The position numbers and the translations under genes are program-made. From an uncultured Anaerolineae bacterium (lineage in GTDB: Bacteria; Chloroflexota; Anaerolineae; J036; Brachytrichaceae): a DNA stretch of 51,196 bases. The stretch spans positions 1 to 51,196 of the forward strand of contig CALBEF010000100.1 of the NCBI GenBank assembly GCA_937927775.1, in the 5' to 3' direction. The notes beneath the pieces were generated by a model, which saw only the letters and a list, made by a program, of their open reading frames with translations, had not been told where the DNA came from and made no database searches. Shown one piece after another: positions 29,672-40,000 of this stretch (its first letter is position 1; each line of letters opens with the position of its first letter).

Positions 29672-30633
29672 GCGAGAACGCAGACGCGTCGTTTAGCCCC
29701 TCGCAGCCGGCCATTCAACAGGTTCCATCCTCCCCGCAAAGCGCGCAGGATTTTCGCGGCGGAAACGCCGTGGCGGTGGGGGATGTGTTTCGCGTGCGCA
29801 AGCTGGCCACACCGCTCGACCGCATCACGCGCAGCAGCGCCGGCCGGCGCAGCACCAGCCGCACCGAGCGCAAGCGCGGGCGCTACATCACCGCGCGCCC
29901 CATGCAGGGCCGGCGCGTGGACGACCTGGCGTTCGACGCCACTCTGCGCGCCGCAGCCATCCATCAGCGCGAGCGACAATCGCAGAACCCAAAATCCAAA
30001 GCCCAAAATCCAAAATTCGTTGTCCGGCGCCAGGACTTCTTCCGCAAGGTGCGCGTGCGGCGCATGGCCAATCTGGTCATGTTTGTCGTTGACGCTTCGT
30101 GGAGCATGGCCGTGGCCGAGCGCATGGCCGCCACCAAGGGCGCCATCATGTCGCTGCTGACCGACGCTTATCAACGGCGCGATCGGGTCGGTCTGATCGT
30201 GTTCCAGAAAAACACGGCCACCCTCATCCTGCCACCCACGTCATCGGTGGAGCTGGCGAAGAAGGCGCTGGCCGATATTCCGGTGGGCGGCAAGACGCCG
30301 CTGGCGGCCGGCCTGTCCCTGGCCTATCACGTGGTGATGCGCGAAAAGATGCTGCACCCTGAAGTTGTGCCATTGTTGATTATTCTTACCGACGGCGCCG
30401 GCAATGTCAGCCTGGGGCATCTGCCGCCGCAGATCGAAGCCTACAAGATCGCCAACCGCATCCGCGACGAGGACATCCGGTCGGTGGTGATCAACATGGA
30501 GCACGTGGCGTTCGATCAGGGCCTGGCGCGCAAGCTGGCCGAAAATCTGGACGGCGCGTGCCTGTCGCTTCACGACCTGCGCGCCGAAGCGTTGTATGCT
30601 GCGGTCAAGCAGGAGCTATCGAGCAAACCGTGA
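28562..30633 (+). CDS. chlD: ChlD-type chelatase subunit made by -1 frameshift at 29650-29656 (AAA+ plus VWA)
   Basis: A -1 shift on A-AAA-AAA would join the AAA+ domain (365 residues) to the downstream frame (325 residues). The resulting 690-residue protein has the usual ChlD plan: AAA+ domain, Pro/acidic linker and VWA (integrin-I) domain. The VWA part has the MIDAS motif DASWS, GLIVFQ and TDGAGN. The downstream frame lacks a credible start codon and ribosome-binding site. Its only in-frame GTG near 29770 would delete the linker. A stretch of CAAAATCC heptamer units is translated inside the linker (NPKSKAQNPKF). Programmed -1 frameshifting that yields both small and medium chelatase subunits from one chlD gene is known in other cobalamin-producing prokaryotes. 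Confidence 0.8.
29650..29702 (+). promoter_or_regulatory. Programmed -1 ribosomal frameshift signal
   Basis: The slippery heptamer AAAAAAA (29650-29656) is in phase as A-AAA-AAA. After five bases a perfect 9-bp stem begins: GAGGGGCTA (29662-29670) with TAGCCCCTC (29694-29702). A possible inner ACGC/GCGT helix adds to it. The zero-frame stop TAG (29669-29671) lies in the stem. Spacing and layout are those of classical -1 sites. Confidence 0.85.
29986..30017. repeat. Heptamer units inside the chelatase linker coding sequence
   Basis: About four units (CAAAATC, CAAAGCC, CAAAATC, CAAAATT) of the GGATTTT family are translated in frame as NPKSKAQNPKF between the ChlD linker and its VWA domain. Confidence 0.8.
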
Positions 30634-30661
30634 CAGTCCGTGAGCGAGGTTGATTTTTCGC

Positions 30662-30934
30662 ATGGCAGACGCGCAACCCACCATCAAGTTCTACGGAGCG
30701 ATGTGGTGCGGCGACACCCGCCGCGCCCGCAAGTGGTTCGACGACAAACAAATCCCTTACGAGTGGATTGACGTGGACAAGGACAAAGAGGCCGAAGCCT
30801 TCGTCAAGCAGATCAACAATGGCTATCGCAGCATTCCCACCATCATCTTCCCGGATGGATCGCACCTGACTGAACCCAGCGTGAGCCGGCTGGAAAGCCA
30901 CGCCCGCGCGCTGGGGCTGATTCCGCCGGAGTGA
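30662..30934 (+). CDS. Glutaredoxin-like protein with CGDT active site
   Basis: This 90-residue thioredoxin-fold protein resembles mycoredoxin/glutaredoxin-like proteins. It opens TIKFYGAMWCGDTRRARKWFDD, with the active-site CxxC reduced to Cys-Gly-Asp-Thr, leaving one cysteine. The cis-Pro loop is RSIPTIIFPDGS. A single cysteine implies a monothiol mechanism, or a function in binding rather than in dithiol reduction. It lies 28 bases after the chelatase frame and is probably co-transcribed with it and with the DUF4230 gene downstream. The ATG is preferred to a TTG four codons upstream, which sits on top of the GAGG sequence. Confidence 0.82.
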   Translation: MADAQPTIKFYGAMWCGDTRRARKWFDDKQIPYEWIDVDKDKEAEAFVKQINNGYRSIPTIIFPDGSHLTEPSVSRLESHARALGLIPPE

Positions 30935-30993
30935 CTGCCGATTGCCGGCTGTGCGCTGTCTGGCCGGCCTGCATCCAGAGAGGCGTGACAGGA

Positions 30994-31737
30994 ATGAGCA
31001 GTGACTACAACTTCTTTCCAGAGCCGGCGCCCGAACCACCACCACAGCCGCCGCGACGCGGCGCGCCGACCGGTTGCTATATCTTCCTCGGCCTGATCCT
31101 CGCGGCGCTGGTTGCCGTTGCGTTGATCATCGGCGCTGCTGTGCGCGAAGCGGCGCGGGCCAGCGAGCGGATCGTCAGCGAGGTCAACCCATTCAATGTC
31201 ATCGCCACCGAACTGGCGCCGAAAACGCCTACGGTGGTTGTGCGCCCTCCGGCCATCAGCCAGGTCAGAGCAGTGGCCGACCTGACAACCAGCTCGGTGC
31301 TCATGTCCACCATCGTCGAGGCAGAGCAGGCGCGCGTGGGCAACATCATCTACGAACGGCTGGTGCTGCTGGCGTGCGGGCGCGTCAAAGCCGGCGTCAA
31401 TCTGTCCAGGCTGAAAGATGAGGACATCCGCACCAGCGAAGACGGCCTGACCGTCACGATCAAACTGCCCAAACCGGAGATTTTCGACGCCTACCTGATC
31501 GACGACTCGACTCAGCCGTGTACAACGCGCGTGTACGACCGCACCAACTTGATCCTGATACCGGCTGCCAGAGATCTGGAAAGCCAGGCGCGTGAGCAGG
31601 CCGTAAACGCCATCCGCGACACCGCAATTCAGAGCGGCGTGCTGGAGGAGGCCGATCGCAACGCCCGCGCCGTGATCGAGCGCATCCTGCTGATGGCCGG
31701 CTATCAGGCCGTCAAGTTCGCCGACGAGGCGGAGTAG
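30994..31737 (+). CDS. DUF4230-type membrane-anchored protein
   Basis: This 247-residue protein has a short Pro-rich cytoplasmic head (PEPAPEPPPQPPRRG) and one membrane helix at residues ~28-50 (YIFLGLILAALVAVALIIGAAV). Its extracytoplasmic domain has VVRPPAISQVRAVADLTT, a ERLVLLACGRVKAGVNLSRL segment and a beta strand TVTIKLPKPEIFDAYL. These match DUF4230, whose function is unknown. The carboxy end is a long amphipathic helix (REQAVNAIRDTAIQSGVLEEADRNARAVIERIL). The start is taken after AGAGAGG/AGGA. The gene ends just before a 16-unit heptamer array. Confidence 0.8.
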   Translation: MSSDYNFFPEPAPEPPPQPPRRGAPTGCYIFLGLILAALVAVALIIGAAVREAARASERIVSEVNPFNVIATELAPKTPTVVVRPPAISQVRAVADLTTSSVLMSTIVEAEQARVGNIIYERLVLLACGRVKAGVNLSRLKDEDIRTSEDGLTVTIKLPKPEIFDAYLIDDSTQPCTTRVYDRTNLILIPAARDLESQAREQAVNAIRDTAIQSGVLEEADRNARAVIERILLMAGYQAVKFADEAE

Positions 31738-31746
31738 GGACGTGTC

Positions 31747-31858
31747 GCGTATTGCGTGTTGCGTATTGCGTATTGCGTGTTGCGTATTGCGTATTGCGTG
31801 TTGCGTATTGCGTATTGCGTATTGCGTGTTGCGTGTTGCGTGTTGCGTGTTGCGTATT
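31747..31858. repeat. Sixteen-unit heptamer array GCGTATT/GCGTGTT
   Basis: Exactly 16 uninterrupted 7-bp units (112 bp) occur, each GCGTATT or GCGTGTT, differing only by A or G at position 5. All are in one direction, between two convergent genes. Confidence 0.95.
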
Positions 31859-31867
31859 TGGGCCGGC

Positions 31868-33211
31868 TCAAAACAGCGCGGCGTCCATGCCCGGCAGCAC
31901 CACGCGCCACAATAGATAAAGGTTGAAGCCGGCCAGCCCGACCAGAAAGGCCGCCCACAGCCATTGCCGAATGCGCGGCCAGCGCGAGGCGGCGAATGTC
32001 CATCCCAGCGCGACCGCTGTCGCAAACGGAATCAGGCCGGCATACAGGTAGCGCCCCTGGGGCTGCACGAACTGAACGTTGTACCAGATGAAGCCGGCCA
32101 GCGTCCCCAGCCCCTGCAGCGCATACAGGCTCAATGTTTGGCGTTGCGCCACCGTGAGCGCCGACCGGCCGGCCGGGATCAGCGTCGTCCTGATCCACCA
32201 CGCTGCGAACAGCAGCATGGACAGGCCGGTGAAGCCCAGCAACAGCGCATACATCCAGGCGTTCATCACCACGCTCATCCAACCGAACTGACCCCAGAAC
32301 GATTGAAAGGTGGTCTGCGCCATGCGCAGCAGAAAGCTGGCCGGCCCGAACTGCGCCAGCCACTCGCGCGTGGTCGGCTGGCCGACAACCACTTCGTTGT
32401 GGCGTTGCAGGCCGAGGAAGTCCAGCCCGCCGTAGACCTGCATCGAGCGCAACCACCAGGGCAGGCCGATCACTGCCGCGATGACGATCACCACGCCCAG
32501 CGCCAGCGCGACTGACTTCAGGGGCTGCCGGCGCCAGGTTGCGCCCAGCACAGCCGCCAGCGCAATAGGCAGCGTCAGGTAGGCGGTCGCCTTGGTCAGA
32601 AAACTCAATCCGACCACAATGCCCAGCCCAACCAGCAGGCGCGGCGAGGGGCCGACCGGCCTGTCTGCTGCCATCAGCAATCGCGCGCACAACAACACCG
32701 TCAGCGCAATCAGGGCTTCGGCCAGGGCGTCGTTGTTCAGGCCGGCCATCATGTGCACGTGCTGCGGAATGAGCGCGACCACCACACAAACCAGCGGCGC
32801 AATGGCCGGCTGCGCCGGAAACAGGGTCAGCAGCGCCAGCCAGGCGAACACAATCGTCAGCGCGCCGATCAGCAGTGAGAACAGGCGCAGGGGCAACAGC
32901 GCGCCATCGAACAGCGCGAAGATCGGCACGGCCAGCGCATAGAACAAGGGCGGTTGATGGTCTTCGTATTGCACCGTGTCGAGCGGCGCGCTGGGGCGCA
33001 CTTTGGGCGGCTGAACCTGCTCCGCCAGAAACGCCTGATCGTAGTCGCCCATCTCGATGACGGGAAAAGCGCCGGTCTGGGCAAGCTGGCGGATGTAGTT
33101 GTAGTGGGCCGGCTCGTCGGGCGTCTGCCAGGCCGGCACGCGCCAGGCATACAGCGCGCCAATCGCAACGTAAGCGATCACGACGGCCAGCAGGGGCCAG
33201 TGTCTGCGCAT
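31868..33211 (-). CDS. Polytopic membrane protein, DUF2142/GT-C glycosyltransferase-like
   Basis: This 447-residue integral membrane protein has about ten hydrophobic spans. It begins with one helix (LLAVVIAYVAIGALYAW) and then the acidic loop VPAWQTPDEPAHYNYIRQL, typical of GT-C or DUF2142-type transferases in which the DE/DEP motif is catalytic. The following YEDHQPPLFYALA motif is the second conserved acidic loop. It probably transfers a lipid-linked sugar to a surface acceptor, inferred from the fold class. GGAGG lies 14 bases before the ATG. A TAGAAT -10 element on the minus strand at 33248-33243 probably drives it. Confidence 0.75.
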   Translation of the reverse strand: MRRHWPLLAVVIAYVAIGALYAWRVPAWQTPDEPAHYNYIRQLAQTGAFPVIEMGDYDQAFLAEQVQPPKVRPSAPLDTVQYEDHQPPLFYALAVPIFALFDGALLPLRLFSLLIGALTIVFAWLALLTLFPAQPAIAPLVCVVVALIPQHVHMMAGLNNDALAEALIALTVLLCARLLMAADRPVGPSPRLLVGLGIVVGLSFLTKATAYLTLPIALAAVLGATWRRQPLKSVALALGVVIVIAAVIGLPWWLRSMQVYGGLDFLGLQRHNEVVVGQPTTREWLAQFGPASFLLRMAQTTFQSFWGQFGWMSVVMNAWMYALLLGFTGLSMLLFAAWWIRTTLIPAGRSALTVAQRQTLSLYALQGLGTLAGFIWYNVQFVQPQGRYLYAGLIPFATAVALGWTFAASRWPRIRQWLWAAFLVGLAGFNLYLLWRVVLPGMDAALF

Positions 33212-33301
33212 CGGGTGAGTGTCAACCTCCGTGTGGGGGCCATTCTAGCCTCGGAATCCGGCAACTGCCCACCCTCTCGCAGGTCTGAATCTGCGGGCGT
33301 G

Positions 33302-33307
33302 TAAACT
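33302..33307 (+). promoter_or_regulatory. -10-like element giving a leaderless methyltransferase mRNA
   Basis: TAAACT ends eight bases before the ATG at 33316 and no Shine-Dalgarno sequence is visible. It is a weaker match than the TATAAT sites elsewhere. Confidence 0.4.
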
Positions 33308-33315
33308 GACCACCC

Positions 33316-34008
33316 ATGAAGGATCAACCGGCAACCACGGGCGCATGGGGCAGGCTGGTGCGATTTGGCTTCCAGCAGTTGTACACGCGCTTTGCGTGGG
33401 CCTACGACACAATCGCCGCCGGCGTGTCATTCGGCGAATGGGAGGCGTGGGGCCGCTGCGCCATTCCATTTCTGAGGGGCCGGCGCGTGTTGGAACTGGC
33501 GCACGGGCCGGGGCACTTGCATCTGGCGCTGCGCGCACAGGGGCTGGATGTCGTCAGCATCGATCTCTCGGCGCAGATGAGCGACAGGGCGCGCCGGCGG
33601 ATCGAAGCGTTGCTGCGCCGGCAGCCGGCACAGGCTGTGAACGGCCTGCGGCTGGCGCGGGCGGATGCGCGCCGGCTGCCCTTCCGCGACGCAGCCTTCG
33701 ATTCGATTGTCAGCGCGTTTCCCACCGACTTCATCTTCGCGCCTGAAACGTTGCGCGCGGCGCGGCGCGTGCTGCGCCCAGGCGGTGTGCTGGTGGTTGT
33801 GCCGGCAGCCGAGTTTCACGGCGCGGGGATACCAGAGCGCGTCGTGGCCGGCCTGTATCACATCACCGGCCAGCGCCGGAGCGCCCCCGCTTTGATCGCC
33901 GATCGGTTTGCCGGGGCCGGCTTCTCCCTGCGCGCTGAGGTGGTCGAGACCCGCCGCGCGCGGGTGACGGTGTGGGTGTGCGAGGCGACCCCTCTCCCGC
34001 CGGCTTAA
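33316..34008 (+). CDS. Class I SAM-dependent methyltransferase
   Basis: This 230-residue soluble protein has the Rossmann methyltransferase motifs. Motif I is VLELAHGPGHLHLALRAQG, the acidic ribose-binding residue is in VVSIDLS, motif II is LARADARRLPFRDAAFDSIVSAFPTDFI, and VLRPGGVLVVVPAA follows. This is the UbiE/Methyltransf_11 subclass. The substrate is unknown. It stands alone, divergent from the DUF2142-like gene and convergent with the alpha-2-macroglobulin gene. A stem-loop overlaps its stop codon. Confidence 0.88.
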   Translation: MKDQPATTGAWGRLVRFGFQQLYTRFAWAYDTIAAGVSFGEWEAWGRCAIPFLRGRRVLELAHGPGHLHLALRAQGLDVVSIDLSAQMSDRARRRIEALLRRQPAQAVNGLRLARADARRLPFRDAAFDSIVSAFPTDFIFAPETLRAARRVLRPGGVLVVVPAAEFHGAGIPERVVAGLYHITGQRRSAPALIADRFAGAGFSLRAEVVETRRARVTVWVCEATPLPPA

Positions 34009-34023
34009 GACCTGCGGGAGAGG
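33991..34023. terminator. Stem-loop between convergent genes
   Basis: A perfect 10-bp inverted repeat (CCTCTCCCGC / GCGGGAGAGG) overlaps the methyltransferase stop codon and lies 25 bases past the alpha-2-macroglobulin stop. It has no T-run, so termination is plausible but unproven. Confidence 0.5.
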
Positions 34024-34047
34024 CAACCCTTCAGTCCACTGAGCCAA

Positions 34048-37000
34048 CTAGCGTTCAACCGTCAACAGCCGGCCCTCGCTGCGCCCGAACACCTCCGGGA
34101 AGTATTGCTGGTTGGCGAACGCCGGAATCACGTTGAACGCGCCGGCGCTGGTGACGCGCATGGTGTAGCTGTACTCGTAGCTGCCCTTGCTCAGGAAGTC
34201 GGCGAACAACACCACGCGGTCGTCGCGCAATTCGGAGCGCGAGTACCAGTACCACCACCACCAGAACCAGGGGCGCTCGCCACTGCGCGAGAACGAGCGC
34301 GAGAGCGCCGGCCCCTGCGCCAACTGGCTGGTCGTCGCCAGGCCGGTGTCGATCACTTCGGCGCCGGCCGGCAGCATATCGGTCAGTTGCACATAGTACA
34401 GGTTGTTCGGCGCGATGAGCGTCAGCTCAACCCGAATCACATCCCCCACTTTGGCGCTGGTCACGTCGGGGCACTGCGGGCCATCCGCGCAGCTCGCCAG
34501 CGTGTAGCGGCGCAAGACCTGAATGCCGCGATCCACCGCCGGCAGGGTCGGCACAGGCAGATACGCTTTCAGATGCGCCGTGTAGTACAGCCGGCCCGGC
34601 CCTTCGCCGCGCCCGATCGTCAGACGGTTGCCCACATCACGCAGGAGCGCGGCCAGCGGCACGCTGACGCGCGTCGTTTCAGTGATCGTCCTGGCCGACG
34701 CCCGACCCTGCGCCACGATCTCCGTGTTGAGCTGGGCGGCAAACTCATAGTCGCCCTTCAGCTCGCCGGTGGCGCGCATCCAGTCCGTCAGCGCGATGAG
34801 CGACCAGGCGTTCTCCTGCGTGGTGCGCCACACGCCATCCACGCGCGACGCCATCAGCCAGCGCACCACGTTGGGCGCCAGCGCGTTGTTGGGATCGAAC
34901 TGCGCCAGCGCGCTCAGCACAATCGCCGTGCTGCGCGTGTCGGTGTTCATCGCCCACCAGTCAATAAACTGCTCCTCCCAGTGCGCGCCGGTGGCGCTCT
35001 GGATCACCCTGCCATTCAAGTCAGCGAAGAGGGTCTTCAGGCGCGCATCCTGCGCGTTGCGCCGGCCAATCGTCAGCGCCAGCAGCGCCCGCGCATAGAT
35101 GCCCAGCTTGTCGCGCTCGGCGTACAACTCGGCCACGCGCGCGGTGTCATGTCGTCCGCCTTCGCCCAGCACGTAGAGCAGGAAAGCCTGCCGGTTGAAC
35201 TCGTAGTAGTGCCGCAGGGCAGCCGTCTCGGCCAGGTTTTGTTGCAGATAGCTCATACCGCGCTCGAGCGTGTCCGGTCGAATCTGAAAGCCGGCCTCTT
35301 GCGCGCGGATCAGGCCGAACACCACGTAAGCCGTGACATATGGGCTGCTCATATCGCGCTGCCACCACGACCAGCCGCCGTCGCCATTTTGCAGTGTGTA
35401 CAGCCTGTCCAGCGCCTCGCGCACCAGCGCATCGAGTTTGCCTTTCAAGTCGGCGTTCTCGATGCCCAGCTCAACCAGCGCGCGATAAGTCAACACGTTG
35501 GGCAGGAAGCGCGACACAATGGCCTCGGCGCTGTCGTAGTCGTAGTTCTCCAGGTAGTCCAGGCCGGCCTGCAGGGCCGCCGCCAGCGAGGGGTCGAGTC
35601 GCACGGTCAACTCGCCCTGCGTCGTGTCGAGCGCCGGCGGGAGCGCGACCACTTCGGTGCGACTGCCGGCCTGCGCCAGTTCGCCGGCTGTGCCCACCAC
35701 CTCCGGCGCGCTGTAACGATTGATCTTCAGTCCGCCGCCGGGGGCCGTGCTCAGCCGGGGCCGGCTGGCGTCGCTGTACTGATCGTTCTGCACGCTGAAC
35801 ACCAGATCGGCCTGCGGGGCGTCGCCGGCCAGCGCCCGCCAGTACACGCTGATCTCGCCCTGCGCCGGGATGGTGACCGATTGGCCGGCCGGCGTGGTGA
35901 GCGAGATGCCGGCGGCTGTCAGCGCGACATCCGCCGTCTGCGGCGCGTCGGTGTTGTTGTTGATCACCGCGCCCAGTTCGATCTCGTCGCCGACGGTCAG
36001 GAAACGCGGCGTGACCGGCCGGATCAGCAGGGGTTTGGTCGCCACCACATCGGTTGTGCCTTCGCCGACGCGCGTTTGCAGATCGACACCCACTGCGCGC
36101 AACACCCACGTAGTCAGGTTATCGGGCAGCGCGATGCGCACCGTCGCCTGTCCGGCGGCGTCGGTGGTGATCGCCGGCGCCCAGAAGCCGGTGTCGGCGA
36201 AGTTCTGGCGAATGGCCGGACCGGCCGTTTGCTGCGCGCCGGGCGCATCATCCTCAGCCGCCTTTTCCACTGTCGCCGTCGCCATCGGCGCGACCGCCGC
36301 CGGCATCTCCTCGGCCTCACCGCCACGGCCGCGATCGCCGCCAATGCCAAATCCCATGCGCAACAACTGATCGATCTGCTGCTCGGTCATGCGATTGGCC
36401 GACACGATCAGACCGGAAGCCGTCTGCACACTCAGGCCGCGCGGCGCGTAGAACGCTTCCACAATCGCATTCGGCTGGCGCGGCATCAGATTCAGAATGC
36501 CCTTGTCCACCAGATCGAGCGAGAATTGCCCCATCACCGGCCGGCCGGCGCTGTCGCGCACTTGCAAGGTGTAGGTCACTTGCTCGCCCGGCTGAACCAG
36601 CCGGCGATCGGGCGTGAGTGTGACCGAGAACGTCTGCTGCGTCGTCTCGACCCGCAGGTTGAGATAGCCCACCTTGAAATCGGCGTTGGCGCTGCCGGCC
36701 ATGCCCTTGAACAACACCACCGAGACATACACATTCGGGGCGTACTGCGCCGGCATGGGCAACTCGTACACCTGGCTGCTGCCCGCGACGCGAATCACCT
36801 CATGCTTCAGGATGTGGCCGCGCTCCACCGTCACGAGCGCATAGTGTTCGCCCTCGAACGGCGAAGGGATCAGAATGCGCGCCGTGTCGCCAGGGGCATA
36901 GGCATTGCGATCCGCAATCAGGTTGACGCGATCGTTGTTCTCGCGCAACCACGACACATACTCGCTGCCCGTCACCCACACAAACCGGCTGGACTGGGCG

Positions 37001-40000
37001 ACGCGGCCGGCTTCATCCACGCCGCGCGCCACGATGCGATACGCGCCGGCCTGCGGCGCCGTCAGCGTCACCTGCGCCTCGCCGCGCGCGTTCGCCACGG
37101 TCTGCGTGCGGGTAATCAGCGTGTCGCTGGTCTCATAGCGCCACTGGCCGCTGGCTTCATCGTAGATGTTCTCCCATTCGCGCTGGTAGAGCGCCACTTC
37201 AAACGGCGTGTTGGGAAGCGCCTGGCCCTGCCAGTTCACAGCCACGAAATCCGTCGTGATCGGCTCGCCGGCGCGGACAACGTACTGCGACAGCGCGATG
37301 CCGAGATAGAAGCTGGCCGGATGCACGACCACGCTGCTGCGCCCGGCGATGACCTGGTTGTCCGCGCCGGTGACATTCGCTTCGATGCTGAGCGAGACCG
37401 GACCGCTGATGACCCGGCCGGCCGAGTCGCGCAGCTCGGTAGTGATGGGCAATGAGACGATCAACTCGCCGCGCGCGTCTGTCTCCCCCGCGCCGCTGAA
37501 CACGGTCGCCGGCGGGGGACGCCGCTCGCGCCAGTACCAACAGTCGTAGCAGATCCAGGGATTGTCGTAATCGCTAAAGGTGTACTGGTCGAGCTGGGGC
37601 GGGTCAAAGGTGAATTCGCCGGCAGTGACATTCCACTGCACGGGCCGGCCGCGCAGCGCCCCGCCGGACAGGTACTGCGCTGAAATCGTCGCAGTCAGGA
37701 TGGTGTTGCGCGCAATCTCGCCCGCGCCCGGCTGAACGGCGACCTCATACTCCGGCGGGCGGTAGTTTGATACTGTGAAGTTGGCGTAGCCGGTTGCAAA
37801 GCCGTCCACTTCCGCCATGATGCTGTACGCGCCAAGCGACGCCCCTTCGGCCAGATCGAGCGTGATGTCGAACGCGCCGTACTCATCCAGCCGGCGCACC
37901 TGGTCATAGACAAGCTGGCCGGCTGAGTCCATCACCCGCACGCGCAGTTGCGCGCCGGCGGGCAGCAGGGTGTATGCCACATCGTCCTCATAACGCGCCA
38001 CGCCGCGCGCGTAGACCTGCTGGCCGGGCCGGTAAATGGCGCGGTCGGTGTAGATGTGCGCGCGCACCGGCCTGGGGCCGGCGCCCGAGTACGACACCGA
38101 CTGGCCCCAGGCCACGCCGAAGTCGTAGCTGTTCACGCCGCTCGACCAGTCGCCTGACGCAGCCGCAAAGCGCCCGCCGGCCACCACAAACACGTTGCTG
38201 TAATAGGTGTCGGCCAGCGGCTGTGTCTCGATCATCGCCGCGCCGTCGGGGCCGGTCACGCCGCCGCCCACATCGACCACCTCCAAACCCTGGCCGTAGC
38301 GCGTGCGATAGACGCGCAAGGGCAGGTCGGCCACCGGCTGGCCGGTCTTCATATCCGTCGCCCACGCCAGCACGCCGGCCGGCTCCGATTTAATCACCAG
38401 ATTCAACTCAGAGACGATCAACACCAGGCGTTGCGGATAGCCGCTTCTGGGCACATCCGGCGACGAGATTTCCAGCAAATAAGCGCCCGGCGCCAGCGCG
38501 CCGCCGCCTTCTGCCAGATCAAGCGCCGTGTACGTGAACCGATTCGGCTGACCCGTCACCGTCTGCCGCCACACGCGCCGGCCGGAAGACGGAAGCATGT
38601 TGCGGTCTTCCCTGCTGCCGAGCAGGAGCCGCGCGTCGCTCGTGTCGAGCTTCTGCAACGCCAGATCGACCCGGCTCACATTGACGGATGTTGCCAGCAG
38701 ACGCGCCGGCTGGTAGGCGTTCAACGTTGCCACATCGACGGGCAGCGCCACGAACAGCATCGGCTCGATATCACCCGTGCGAAACGCCACGCGCAGGGAG
38801 TCGCGGGTCAGGTTGCCGTAGGGGTCGGCAATGCCCGGCTCGATCTCCACCACATAGTCGGTGGCCGGCTGCGCGCCGAAGTAGATGGTGAATGAGTTAT
38901 CCCACGGGCTGTAGTAGGTGTAAACCTGAGACGGCGAAATGGCCGGCGTGAAGCGCACATGCGCCATCACCGTGTCCGGGTTAATCGGCGCGTTGAAGTA
39001 GATGATGAACGGTGTGAAGTGATAGGCCGTCTCGCCATCTTCGGGGCTGGTGCGCTCCACACGCGGCAGCGGCACTGTGCCAAATGTGGATGTCCACGAC
39101 TCGGTGGACGCCGTCCCGCCGCTGGCGCTCCTGACGCCGGGCGCGATTCGCACGGTGTAGGTTGTGTCAAACGCAAGTCGCTGCGCCGGCGTGAACACCA
39201 GCGTGTCGCTCAGCACAGTCAGCGCGCCGGCCATACGTCCGCCGCGCGCGTCGGTCAGACTGAACGCCTCCTGCGCGGAGCCAGGGTCAATGTTCTGGTT
39301 GTAGCGCACGATCACGGCGGTGTCTACCGGCGCGCGGCGATCGCTGCGCGGATCCGGGGTCACGAACAACACCTTCGGCGCGGACGTGCTGAAGCTCCAA
39401 ACGTATTCAGCCGCCAGCGGATTGCCGTCAGTGTCGGTCAGGCCGGCGTCGATGCGCGCCGTGAAGCGCGTGCCACCGGGCAGAGGCCGCACAGGCCGAA
39501 ACACCAGCACCGACGTGTTCAGCCATTCCTGCTTGCCCTCAAGAGGCGGATCGAAGCGCAGCGGCTGAGGGAAGCCGGCCTGTTGTTGCAGCGTGGTCAA
39601 CGGGACAACCGGGCGGTTAAAGATGACCGTCACGATCGTGTCGGGTTGAACGTCGGCCGCGCCATCGGCGGGGATCGTCTGGCCCACTTCCAGATGGCCC
39701 TGCGTCTCGAAGCGAAACACAAACGGCTGGCGCAACGGCGCGCCATCCTCGGCGCGGGCGTCCTGCGTCAGCGCCACATCGAAGACGGCGCCGCGCGGCA
39801 GGTCGGACGCCGGCTGAAAGGTGAGCGTGCGCGAGTCGGCCCAGGCAAGTGCGCCGGCCACCGGCGGCTGTATCTGCCAGGCCTTTTCGACCGAAGCGCG
39901 ATCCATCGCCCGGTCAAACACCACTTTGATCGCGCCGCGCACCGCCAGCCGTTCGCCCGGCTGTGGGGTGCGCTGCACCACCACCGGTGACACAACATCT

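Noticed and set aside
29770-30633. Independent VWA gene starting at GTG 29770
   Set aside because: There is no ribosome-binding site, and the frame is open far upstream into the A7-stem frameshift signal, which explains its expression better.
31747-31858. CRISPR array
   Set aside because: The units are contiguous 7-mers with no unique spacers, and no cas genes are in the window.
34105-37455. 1116-codon plus-strand frame opposite the alpha-2-macroglobulin gene
   Set aside because: Shadow frame rich in His, Arg and Gln; the family match lies on the minus strand.
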